64,000 bases of DNA. Origin: Gorsachius magnificus (taxonomy: Eukaryota; Chordata; Aves; Pelecaniformes; Ardeidae). The notes beneath the pieces were generated by a model, which was given only the letters and a program-made list of their open reading frames with translations, ran no database searches and was not told where the DNA came from. Position 1 is the stretch's first letter. Each line of letters begins with the position of its first letter. The position numbers and the translations under genes are program-made. The stretch lies in the NCBI GenBank assembly GCA_034008185.1, contig CM067084.1, positions 14,403,385 to 14,467,384 on the forward strand. Direction: 5' to 3'. Below are positions 58,401 to 64,000 of the stretch, piece by piece.

Positions 58401-61318
58401 AGACAATCAAGGCCTAACTCTTAGAAATGCAATTTCATTTGTCACACTGATACACAAGTTCTGGACACCTCAAAACCAAGGTTTATTCCATTAGAGGCCA
58501 CTTTTGTAATACTGACCTTGTCACTATTTTTCTATTAAGTATCTATATATGAAAAATGCAACAGAAACTCTGCACAACCCAGACACTGTTTTGATTAATT
58601 TGTGTTAATACAATTGGAACTTTTAGCTTTTCATCAGGAAAGTAACCCAGAGCCCATATTACTACTAGCTTTACAAATCCCTACTACCTCATTACATCTC
58701 CATTCATCTCATGAAAAGTAAAACTGCTGCACTTTCCATGTAATGGAACTCAGCAACAATAAAACCATTTTTCAGGGTTTTCATCTGCTTCATTTTTCAG
58801 GGTTTTCATCCGCTACAGATTAAAACTACATGCCATGGGCTCCAGGAAACAAAGTTCTTACCGCCTGCCAGTTATAACAGGCAAAAAATCTTCTGATTTG
58901 GCTTCAATGACTTTAAACATCACTTTCTGCAAATCTGAAATTCCCACAGCCATGTCTTCTAGCATTCCTGCTTCTTCACCTATATAGAAAGATTACAGAG
59001 GTTATTAACAGAGTAGACAGATCAGTCACTGAATAGGTTATAGTAAAGCAATATGGTGATTATATTTTCCAGTCTGTGCACCTAAAAATCACAGCTCTAA
59101 ATCCACATTAAAGAAACCTAAATAAAAGCAGACTGATTTTTTAGAACTGCTGACAATTCTCTGTGGCCTAAATGATAACTAGGAGCATTAAGCACCTCTC
59201 AAAATCAGGCTGCTCTGTATGTGCATAGAATAACCTCAGAAAACCCATTTTTGTCTATTCTGAAAGTGTTTTTAAAGACTGCCCTGCTGATGGAGGACAA
59301 AGGTTGAGAATAACAACAATGAGTATCATGCAAAAGGGAGCCTGACAGCAGTCTCCAAGTGAGGATCTGCAATTGCCTGTGCATTAAAGAGCTACAGAAA
59401 TGCTAAATCCCTCTACTTTGGTCAAAATCTCTAATTTAGGGAAGGATTCCAATAAATCTAGTTCAAAGCGTGTTGAAACATACAACAGTTTCTCCTTCCA
59501 AATGTCCTTTTTAATACCTATCAAATGATGGCATCTGTAACAAGCTAGGAATCAAACACTTTTCAAGCTATCTTCACACCGCAAACGCTGGCATGGTCAG
59601 AGCAGAGGCTGACAGAGTCACTAACTCTTTAAGATCTGCTGTTTGGCTTAGCTTTATAAACCTGCTATTTTGGGTCAGGCCAAATGTCTATACAAACGGA
59701 GACAGTTCTTATTAAAACTAAAAATTCCACTAGCTGTACTGACAAGGGAGTCCGCTCTATTTAAGACAATGCAGTTCAGCACTCTGCATGGAATAATTAG
59801 CAACTAGTGTTCTCAGAGGAACTGAGAATAAAAGAAATGAGTAATTTTTGATGCCGAACTGACAACACAGTATCAATGACTGCAACTGAGCTATTATAGG
59901 GAGGCCTACTGTTTCCTAAGGACAATATTTGTTGATTCAATAAGCCAAATTACTGGATGCAGAACAGAGGTTAAAATAAGAAGCCCCTGGGTAAAATTCT
60001 GGTCTGGATGCATAAAGAACTTTGTCCAAGAGCAATACTTACTATACGTACTAAGGAGTCCTTCATATTGCACAAGCAATCCAACAGTATGAAGCTGTTG
60101 TAAAAATCCTTGATCATGTAAACCTGTGTGCAACTTAATTATAAACCCACAGACCAATCCAGCGAGCTATAAAGGCAATGAAAAAAATGTGAAATTAAAA
60201 AATGTACTGTTATAGTTAAAATGAGGCTTGCTATCATTATACACAGCAGAAGTTGTATTTAGATATTTGAGAGGACAGCATAGATATTTCTGTTTAGTGA
60301 CTACATACGTAATTTCATATTGATATATTATGCAGGCATTTTTTAGCAGTGAAATACTCCCTTATTTTACATTAGATAAGCTTCATTTGTTTTGTGGGGT
60401 TGTGTGTTATTTACATTGACATAAGTGAGACCACAACCTCCCTTGGCAGACTATAAACACATAAGGCTGTGAATTATGATGGATTTGAAAGCAGTTAGAC
60501 ACCTAATGTAACTGAATCTCCTTGGCAGTTGCACCCTAACTCCTTAATTATATTAGGAAAAACATACAATTTAAAGAGAAAAATCTATCTGGAAAACATG
60601 ATCTACAGGGGAAGATCAAAAGAACTTCAGTTATTTACCAAGAGAAGACAAGTCTGAGAAGAGACATGCTAATAGTCTTCAAACACATAAAATACTGCTA
60701 CAAATTGAAAACAAATAATCTGTTTTTCATTTCCAAAGTGACCAGGAGAAAAAAATACCTAGCTTGAATAGCAGCAAGGAATATTCAATGCTAGACTTGA
60801 GAACTTCACCTACAGGTGAGGATATTTGGCATATAATCTAAGACTACTAAAAATAGCTTTATGGATCCTTCTTTGTGCAAAAGGGAGATTAGGTAACCTT
60901 TTCCAGTCCATTGCAGACATAATTCTCTGACTCAGTGATACAGTTACTATGGATTTCCATTTACTATTAATTTCTCTATCACATAATAAAAATATTTAAG
61001 TGGACGTAATGGAAAACATGTGAAAAAGTTGTGTTAAATTTGAAGGAGAAAAAAACCCCAGCAAATTATTAAAATACAAACACTGGCATGAATGGTATGC
61101 TTAATTATAGCAACGGTAGGAGATAGGTAACACAAGACAACCTACTGCTTGACTAAAGACGATATCTCTTCTTAGGGTCAGCATCAAACATTGTGGCAAA
61201 CCACAGGCAAGTTCCTGGAGCAGAACAAATGCCATCGATTGCTTCGCCCTGGTCACCACCTCTCCCATGCAGTCCTTCAGCGTAATCACCAGGGGATAAA
61301 GCTGTTCATACCAGTCAC
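10344..61318 (-). CDS. INPP4B: INPP4B, C-terminal eight exons (5' part outside window)
   Basis: Inositol polyphosphate-4-phosphatase type II removes the 4-phosphate of PI(3,4)P2 to give PI(3)P on membranes and so damps PI3K-Akt signalling (family knowledge). Minus-strand exons in transcription order are 61318-61146, 60166-60043, 58979-58862, 52409-52269, 49055-48958, 44760-44648, 40016-39862 and 10476-10344. Joined, they give about 350 residues without a stop, ending GKADT. The catalytic CX5R loop is CKSAKDR, in exon 39862-40016. The N-terminal C2 region and about 60% of the protein are not in the window. INPP4B rather than its paralogue INPP4A is chosen because [20 protein letters not shown] and the [14 protein letters not shown] tail agree with the type II protein as I remember it. 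The intact frame and conserved motifs indicate a functional gene. Confidence 0.96.
15152..15245 (-). mobile_element. CR1 LINE 3'-end fragment
   Basis: The plus strand reads TAGAATCATTTAGGTTGGAA, then AAGACCTTTAAGATCATC and ATCCAACC, followed by CCATGTCCCTAAGCA. This is the reverse complement of the avian CR1 3'UTR, so the element is on the minus strand with its 3' terminus at about 15152. It is severely 5'-truncated (about 95 bp) and only moderately diverged. The same CCATGTCCCTAAGCA block occurs in the larger CR1 at 54503. Confidence 0.85.
15459..15490. repeat. 13-bp tandem repeat, about 2.5 copies
   Basis: The unit TAAATTCAGATGA occurs perfectly at 15459-15471 and 15472-15484, followed by a partial TAAATT. 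It is a small replication-slippage type duplication in intronic DNA. Confidence 0.9.
33497..33514. repeat. Poly-T tract (18 T)
   Basis: An uninterrupted run of 18 T on the plus strand, preceded by a short A run at 33482-33490. It reads as A18 on the gene strand, is intronic, and is likely length-polymorphic. Confidence 0.9.
34261..34317. repeat. Long pyrimidine tract on plus strand
   Basis: About 57 bp are almost entirely C/T (TTTCCTTTATTACTTTTTTC, then CCCCCAC, then T runs broken by single C bases). It reads as a purine tract on the INPP4B strand. This is low-complexity DNA in the terminal intron with no assigned role. Confidence 0.85.
34774..34820 (-). mobile_element. Possible CR1 3'-end remnant
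   Basis: GAACCATAGAATGATGGAAA followed by AATCCATGTTG resembles the reverse complement of a CR1 3' end (GAATCATAGAATCATGGAA...TTCAGGTTGGAAGGGAC). It is short and diverged, so chance similarity is possible. Confidence 0.4.
37657..37740 (+). mobile_element. CR1 LINE 3'-end fragment
   Basis: AACCTGCTTTAGCAGAAGGG, then TTGGGCTAGAGGATCTCCCA, then AGGTCCCTTCGAACCC, ending CATTCTGTGATTCTG. This is the plus-strand version of the avian CR1 terminus with its octamer tail. It is 5'-truncated to about 85 bp. The GC-rich sequence before it (37250-37640) was not recognised as part of the element. Confidence 0.85.
39862..40016 (-). CDS. INPP4B: INPP4B catalytic-loop exon (CX5R)
   Basis: The acceptor TTTCAG ends at 40017 and the donor is GTATGT from 39861. 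The exon is 155 bp, starting in phase 0 with [12 protein letters not shown] and ending with two bases (AG) of a split arginine codon. The catalytic P-loop CKSAKDR lies at 39960-39980; its Cys and Arg are the nucleophile and phosphate-binding residues of the CX5R phosphatase fold, and the lysines are a hallmark of the 4-phosphatases. It continues [20 protein letters not shown]. All key residues are intact, so the encoded enzyme should be active. Confidence 0.97.
42455..42640 (+). mobile_element. Ancient CR1/L3-like LINE relic
   Basis: Conceptual reading, with indels, follows the C-terminal tail of CR1-type reverse transcriptases. TTAGAAAGTCTCCCTTACGA and ACGCAGATTTAAATTATTAG correspond to the 'L..LPYE.R...L.L' region. 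AAAGAGGGGATGATAAAAGC plus ATATAAA corresponds to 'KRG(D)MIKAYK'. Many stops and indels show great age. The assignment is by pattern; no alignment was run. Confidence 0.5.
44258..44392 (+). mobile_element. CR1 LINE relic, reverse-transcriptase C-terminal region
   Basis: GAAAAATCCTGCACCTGGGA followed by CAAAACAACCCCCAGCAGCA and CAGAAAAGGGCCTTGGAGGA, then GGGGACAACAAAGTGACCA. This parallels the CR1 stretch that encodes '..ILHLG.NNP....' and 'EKDLGVLVDNKLT'. It is orientated plus, opposite to INPP4B, with substitutions and a missing base or two, so no frame is open. It begins about 255 bp from the exon at 44648. Confidence 0.7.
44648..44760 (-). CDS. INPP4B: INPP4B exon (LPHFQEQND...IMWLAAT)
   Basis: The 113-bp exon lies between acceptor TTCCAG and donor GTAAGC. 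Two bases (GT) complete a cysteine codon with the last T of exon 48958-49055. The 37 codons that follow read [20 protein letters not shown], then [17 protein letters not shown], ending in phase 0. It is a charged helical segment that packs before the catalytic loop; the basic KKRK cluster is conserved in my recollection of the family. Confidence 0.96.
44761..48957 (-). other. INPP4B: INPP4B intron between exons 48958-49055 and 44648-44760
   Basis: The 4.2-kb intron has donor GTGAGT and acceptor TTCCAG. It contains a perfect 11-bp tandem duplication (CACTGATGTTG, 46562-46583), a possible ancient repeat at 48764-48856, and two unremarkable overlapping open stretches around 46895-47818 that match no protein I know. 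The patch 47100-47700 is slightly more GC-rich and could be an unrecognised old repeat. Confidence 0.8.
48764..48856. repeat. Possible ancient amniote dispersed repeat
   Basis: The stretch has GGGCCTGCAATCGCTACTGA, then CTTCAACAGGGCTG, then GGCACAAAGTG and GGACTGAGGCTTA. It has the same order of motifs (CTGCAA, TGACTTCAAxxGG, GCACAAAG, GGACTGAGGCxTTA) as a dispersed amniote repeat, and shares the core with 8772-8945 and 9600-9675. Confidence 0.45.
48958..49055 (-). CDS. INPP4B: INPP4B exon (FGDTTLQEN...EKMPPD)
   Basis: The 98-bp exon has acceptor TTATAG (ending 49056) and donor GTGAGT from 48957. One base G completes an AGG arginine with the upstream exon. Thirty-two codons follow: [20 protein letters not shown], then [12 protein letters not shown]. 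One T remains for the split Cys codon. The intron immediately upstream carries an unusual G/U-rich tract. Confidence 0.96.
49082..49162 (-). repeat. G/T-rich tract 25 nt upstream of a splice acceptor
   Basis: On the gene strand this 81-bp stretch is almost only G and T, with GGGG or GGG runs at 49145-49148, 49136-49138, 49105-49107, 49098-49100 and 49088-49090, separated by T-rich spacers. It ends about 25 nt before the acceptor of exon 48958-49055. In the pre-mRNA it would be a run of G-tracts and U-tracts of the kind bound by hnRNP H/F or U-binding proteins; this role is inferred. A similar but shorter patch occurs at about 29000-29046. Confidence 0.8.
51558..51579. repeat. Poly-A tract (22 A)
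   Basis: An uninterrupted run of 22 A on the plus strand, the longest homopolymer in the window. No retrogene or SINE body is recognisable on its 5' side, so it is treated as a simple repeat. Confidence 0.9.
52269..52409 (-). CDS. INPP4B: INPP4B exon ([10 protein letters not shown]...NEQQTLAE)
   Basis: The 141-bp exon has acceptor TTCCTAG and donor GTAAGA. One T completes a CG|T arginine with exon 58862-58979. Forty-six codons follow: [20 protein letters not shown], then [20 protein letters not shown], then QQTLAE. Two bases (AG) of a split arginine remain. This is a well-conserved family segment between the helical region and the catalytic loop. Confidence 0.96.
53836..53891 (+). repeat. 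G-rich patch, possible G-quadruplex former
   Basis: G6 runs occur at about 53837-53842, 53869-53874 and 53886-53891, with G5 at 53880-53884 and short loops AGTGA and T between the last three. Four tracts exist, but the first loop is about 26 nt. The G-rich strand is opposite to the INPP4B transcript, so any quadruplex would form in DNA rather than in this RNA. Confidence 0.5.
54477..54487 (+). repeat. Poly-G run (11 G) next to the CR1 3' end
   Basis: Eleven consecutive G on the plus strand, 15 bp from the CR1 3' terminus. It is simple sequence, possibly collapsed or error-prone in assembly. Confidence 0.85.
54503..56330 (-). mobile_element. Avian CR1 LINE with two internal deletions
   Basis: The 3' end is at about 54503 with the octamer tail (GATAGAATCATAGAATCAT on plus). 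Read on minus from the 5' side, the element has: the start of the endonuclease domain ([20 protein letters not shown], about 56080-56150, then stop TGA in place of the usual W); a jump near 55985-56010 to the pre-RT segment ([11 protein letters not shown]...[16 protein letters not shown]); the RT front ([15 protein letters not shown]...NYRPVSL, 55380-55586, frameshifted against the preceding part); [16 protein letters not shown] (about 55310-55360); a second jump at about 55276-55284; then [36 protein letters not shown], and [13 protein letters not shown] near the 3' side. The RT catalytic boxes lie in the second deletion. Dead element; the 5' boundary is uncertain. Confidence 0.92.
58344..58430. 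repeat. Possible ancient amniote dispersed repeat
   Basis: TTTCAAAAGTGACCACTAAG followed by TTTTGGCATCCAAGTT and CTTAAGACAATCAAGGCCTA resembles a motif common in bird, turtle and crocodilian non-coding DNA (TTTCAAAAGTGACCACTAAT, TTTGGGTGCC, GAGACACCTxAAGGGGCCTG). It is recognised by eye only; family not named. Confidence 0.45.
58766..58815. repeat. 25-bp tandem duplication near a splice donor
   Basis: The unit CATTTTTCAGGGTTTTCATC plus TGCTT (58766-58790) is repeated at 58791-58815 with two differences. It lies 46 bp from the exon 58862-58979 boundary, on the downstream intron side for the minus-strand gene. Confidence 0.9.
58862..58979 (-). CDS. INPP4B: INPP4B exon ([12 protein letters not shown]...PVITGR)
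   Basis: The 118-bp exon has acceptor ATATAG and donor GTAAGA. Two bases (GT) complete an A|GT serine with exon 60043-60166. Thirty-eight codons follow: [20 protein letters not shown], then [18 protein letters not shown]. Two bases of a split arginine remain. The [11 protein letters not shown] core is strongly conserved in the family. Confidence 0.96.
58980..60042 (-). other. INPP4B: INPP4B intron between exons 60043-60166 and 58862-58979
   Basis: The 1.06-kb intron has donor GTAAGT and acceptor ATATAG. There is a possible fragment of an ancient amniote repeat near 59180-59216 (AAGCACCTCTCAAAATCAGG). Nothing else was recognised. Confidence 0.85.
60043..60166 (-). CDS. INPP4B: INPP4B exon ([12 protein letters not shown]...GLLSTY)
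   Basis: The 124-bp exon has acceptor TTTATAG and donor GTAAGT. It starts in phase 0 with [20 protein letters not shown], continues [20 protein letters not shown] and Y, and leaves one base A of a split serine. The hydrophobic [12 protein letters not shown] helix and the QLHTVGL...[11 protein letters not shown] run are family-typical. Confidence 0.96.
60167..61145 (-). other. INPP4B: INPP4B intron between exons 61146-61318 and 60043-60166
   Basis: The 979-bp intron has donor GTAGGT and acceptor TATAG. About a third of it is a decayed CR1 relic (60626-60937) on the opposite strand. The remainder is AT-rich with no recognised element. Confidence 0.88.
60626..60937 (+). mobile_element. Ancient CR1 LINE relic, 3' region
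   Basis: AAGTCTGAGAAGAGACATGC, then TAATAGTCTTCAAACACATA and AATAATCTGTTTTTCATTTC, then TAGCAGCAAGGA and, near the end, GATTAGGTAACCTTTTCCAG plus TCCATTGCAGACATAATTCT. This follows the amniote CR1 order: '..[13 protein letters not shown]..', 'NNLFFIS.VTR', 'AARNIQC', then the 3'UTR 'GACTAGATGACCTTTTCCAGTCC' and octamer tail. Many indels and stops. It is orientated opposite to INPP4B. Confidence 0.72.
61146..61318 (-). CDS. INPP4B: INPP4B exon ([10 protein letters not shown]...DIVFSQA), most 5' in window
   Basis: The 173-bp exon has acceptor TTCTAG and donor GTAGGT. The first two bases (GT) complete a codon whose first base is in the unseen upstream exon. Fifty-seven codons follow: [20 protein letters not shown], then [20 protein letters not shown], then [17 protein letters not shown], ending in phase 0. 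This is the start of the conserved C-terminal phosphatase region. Confidence 0.96.
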
Positions 61319-61709
61319 CTAGAACAAGACAGATCATCTGTTCCAAAACAGAAAACTTGCAGTGAAAATCCTTTTCAGAATGGAAAGGAGGTTGCAGAGG
61401 CTGCATAGATCATCCTACACTTTGCAATGACCCTGCAGCTCTATCCTAACCATGGTGGTACAGCAAACGCCAATGGAGAATACGCTTAGAGGTAGGACTC
61501 CAGTTTACCACCGAGACTGAGACTAAATCCTTGGCCTGAATCCAACTGTATCCTGAAACAATGACTTTTTAACTTGCATTGAAGTGTCATAAGTGGAGCA
61601 TACAGGGTTACATATGAAAATTCGTTAAGCACAAGATGAATACAGCGGAGATGAAGATCTGTTCTTTCCAGCACTGACAACTTGCTATTTAAACAAATGA
61701 AGTACCATC

Positions 61710-61731
61710 AAAAAAAAGGGGGGGGGGGGGG
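61710..61731 (+). repeat. A8G14 homopolymer pair
   Basis: Eight A followed by fourteen G on the plus strand. Long G homopolymers are rare and prone to sequencing or assembly length errors. Confidence 0.88.
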
Positions 61732-62924
61732 AAGAGCCTATATTTAAGAAAAAGTGGGTGCTGGAAGGCAAAACAGAAGAACAAATAGATATCTGGAAGG
61801 ATATTATCTGCTTAAAGTATAGCCTGGAAAAATACTAACCTTCAGGTCACATTCCCTTTTCTTTTTAGCTTTTCCCTATATTGTTCTCTTTAAATATTTA
61901 GAGATATTGAACTCATTATTTTTTTAGCTACTTCGAGCAGAGAGATTTAGAACTATTTTGTAATGTGTTTTTCTCTGTGAGAATATATGCTAGGGATATC
62001 AGAAAAAACAAGCTAGTGAAGTGCTTGAAAAATATGATTCCTTAATACATTACAAATGAAAGTGATAACTAGGAATGGAGGAAATTCAGAACAGCTTCCT
62101 CAAACTTGCCCAATTACCTAAACTGTACCTGATTTTTTCAGGATTTAATAAAATCAGACCTGCATTGTAGTTGCACATGGTTTTGCCTACTGTTCTAAGT
62201 TGAGAGGAAAAAATAACCAACCACCCTCCTTTAGAATCTACATCTCAGTTTCATTGTTATAGTTTAAAATGAAAGAGAAATCAACGCTCCAGAAGAATCT
62301 TTCTAAAAATAGGGAGTGTAACTGACTCAATACAGTCCATCACTGGCTCATGTTTTCTGGAGATTAGTGTAATTAAGAATCAATGATAATTAAAATCTAT
62401 TCCATTTTAATTGCAATTAGGTGGAAGATAACAGCACGCTGTTTCAGGTAAGATTCCAAGTCAGGCCAATGAAAGACTCCTTAGTACTGAAGAAGTTCCT
62501 TAGGCAGGAAATAGGTGCCTGTTGCAAAGTCAGTTTGGCTATGTTCCAGAAAAATATGTAAATGAATAAAACTGTAGCCAAGAAGACCGGAGAGAACTTT
62601 GAAAGCCAGGAGAAACTGCAAAAAAATAAGGTGCAGGAAAGAGGAAGTAGGAGCAAAGATAGAGCAGTCGCAGAGAACAACTCTGGTTCCTTTGCAAATA
62701 AAGTCTTCATGGTCAGGCAACGTGTGTTTTAACACAGTCACGCATATTTAAGTGTGAGTAATACAGGCTGAAGAACTGTTCCCTGGAAAAGAGCAGTTAT
62801 GAAGACAGAGCCATCGTGAACAAAACAGAACATAAGCCATTCCCAGTTTCATGCTCCAGTAAAAAGGAGTGATTTTGTACATGCCATTGACTAAGAGAGT
62901 ACTGATACACCGCGTGCCAAGGTC

Positions 62925-63190
62925 TGGTGTACACATTTTAAAGGGACTCCTGAAAGAAGTGGAGAGCTTGCAGAGGACAGCTACCAAGATTTAGAGTTTA
63001 ATCTCCTTAAGCCTTTGAAAAAGGCTGAGCAACAACTTGATTTCCCCTCTTCATGAGGAGAAAATAGCGAGTACTAATGGGGATGTTTGTTCTAGGGAAT
63101 TAAAGCAAAAGAACCACCAAAGGCCAGAAGCTGCTGTGAGCCAGTCAAATTTAGAAATAAGGTAGACAACAAGGTGTGACATACTGCAAG
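62925..63190 (+). mobile_element. Ancient CR1 LINE relic, 3' coding end
   Basis: TTTTAAAGGGACTCCTGAAA, then GTGGAGAGCTTGCAGAGGAC plus AGCTACCAAGAT, then AAAAGGCTGAGCAACAACTT plus GATT, then GAGGAGAAAATAGCGAGTAC, then AAGAACCACCAAAGGCCAGA and AAATTTAGAAATAAGGT. This is the order of the amniote CR1 C-terminal region and early 3'UTR ('VESLQRTATKI', 'LEKRL..(D)LI', 'EEKIA..NG', 'KFRNKV'). Diverged, with indels. Confidence 0.7.
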
Positions 63191-63689
63191 TCAGAGTAGA
63201 CAGACCAGACAACCTAAACTCTTCTCTCTAGTCTTAAATTACAGTAATTTATGAAATTAATCAATAAATAAATGCCAAGGAAAGCAACTGCAGCAGAATG
63301 AGATTAAAAGATGTAATGCATACTAAACCAGTGAACGGGGCTGTGTGTGATTAGAATAGAGTTTGTTGGCTGCTTCTGACTTGAGCAAATAATGAAAAAG
63401 GTCATACCTGGCCACTGTGAAGTAGACCTGAGGGTACAGCTAATAGACATCTTGCAAGTACACTGACAGCCACGGCAAAAGAAAAAAAACTGAATTTCTA
63501 GAACTAGCCACGCTTTGTGAACATACTATTATGATTTCAGGTTATGCAGATAGGGCTAAAGAGCTTTACTGACACACTTTTTCCATAAAAGAGGGGGTCA
63601 CACACTGGCCACAACTCACATAACACTTAGATCTGTTTCTGCTGAGCTGCCACTTAACCAGTCAATCTGCACTGTGTATTTCTGCTTCT

Positions 63690-64000
63690 TTAGGAACATA
63701 ACTTTGTACTTGTCCTTACTGAACTGCATCCTAATATTTCAGTGCTCCATTTCATCAAGATCCATTCTAATCCTGCTCCCATGGTGCTTAAAGCCTCTCC
63801 CAGCTTTACGCATCTGCACATTTTATAAGCATCATCCATATTTCATAAGCCAAGACAGTAATGAAAATATTGAATACTGCACCCAGAACAAATATAAGTG
63901 GATTCTACTTCATGCAGCCTTCCAGGTTGGCAGTAAGCAACGGATAACTACCTTCTATTACGATTTTCCAAGTTATTTTGCACACACCTTGTAGTAGTTT
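63690..64000 (-). mobile_element. Ancient CR1 LINE relic, RT core region, cut by window edge
   Basis: Read on the minus strand, the order is a degraded 'VLG.VFNIFI', then 'LIKCADA' where CR1 has '..KFADDT', then 'LDEMEH...MQFSKDKYKVMF' where CR1 has 'LDRLE....MRFNKDKCKVM'. Plus-strand blocks AATGAAAATATTGAATACTG, CACATTTTATAAGCATCATC and TTGTACTTGTCCTTACTGAA are typical of this widely scattered amniote CR1 layer. Stops and indels throughout; the catalytic ADD box has decayed. Confidence 0.72.

Larger units (their letters stand above)
52410..58861 (-). other. INPP4B: INPP4B intron between exons 58862-58979 and 52269-52409
   Basis: The 6.5-kb intron has donor GTAAGA and acceptor CCTAG. It hosts the largest repeat in the window, the CR1 at 54503-56330, plus a G-rich patch at 53836-53891, an 11-G run at 54477, a possible ancient repeat at 58344-58430 and a 25-bp tandem duplication at 58766-58815. 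No coding potential outside the CR1 was recognised. Confidence 0.88.
61319..64000 (-). other. INPP4B: INPP4B intron continuing beyond the window
   Basis: The next upstream exon (expected to encode an acidic EEEW...NCIIAMVDKL-type segment) was looked for on the minus strand and not found, so the intron is at least 2.7 kb. It contains an A8G14 run at 61710-61731 and two decayed CR1-like relics (62925 plus, 63690 minus). The hydrophobic ORFs at 62444-62741 resemble nothing known. Confidence 0.8.

Noticed and set aside
62444..62741. Hydrophobic minus-strand ORFs upstream of exon 61146-61318
   Set aside because: They do not resemble the expected acidic upstream INPP4B segment and lack suitable splice sites.
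1..64000. tRNA, rRNA, CRISPR array, bacterial-type operon or viral gene
   Set aside because: None seen on either strand. The window is intron-rich vertebrate DNA and no array of regularly spaced repeats or cloverleaf structure was found by eye.

Overview
The window is vertebrate nuclear DNA, most likely from a bird. Three things point there: AT-rich sequence with long introns, GT-AG spliced exons of a vertebrate gene, and CR1 LINEs whose 3' ends carry the avian-type tail of ATTCTATG-like octamers. The species cannot be named from the sequence.

The only gene I can support is the 3' half of INPP4B (inositol polyphosphate-4-phosphatase type II), on the minus strand. Eight coding exons were assembled by eye: 61146-61318, 60043-60166, 58862-58979, 52269-52409, 48958-49055, 44648-44760, 39862-40016 and 10344-10476. 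All junctions are GT-AG and the phases agree. There is no internal stop or frameshift, and together they encode about 350 C-terminal residues. These include the CX5R phosphatase loop (CKSAKDR, 39960-39980) and the C terminus ending GKADT. The 5' exons, including the C2-domain region, lie beyond the right edge.

Layout from left to right: 1-5199 is sequence downstream of the gene with no recognisable gene. About 5200-10343 is a probable 5.1-kb 3'UTR with a good distal poly(A) signal at 5217-5222. 10344-10476 is the last coding exon. 10477-39861 is a very large terminal intron with only small CR1 fragments recognised. 39862-61318 holds the other seven exons, separated by introns of about 1-6.5 kb. 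61319-64000 is intron running toward the next upstream exon, which is not in view.

Repeats fall into three layers. The clearest is an avian CR1 on the minus strand (54503 to about 56330), in the intron between the exons at 58862 and 52269; it has two internal deletions, frameshifts and stops. Short CR1 3' ends lie at 15152, 34774 and 37657. Much more decayed CR1-like relics lie at 42455, 44258, 60626, 62925 and 63690. A deeper layer consists of short motifs that I recognise as dispersed amniote repeats, two of them inside the presumed 3'UTR. I found no novel gene system. The more useful leads concern 3'-end and splicing biology: the long 3'UTR, the 29-kb terminal intron, a G/U-rich tract 25 nt upstream of one splice acceptor, and the rearranged CR1.
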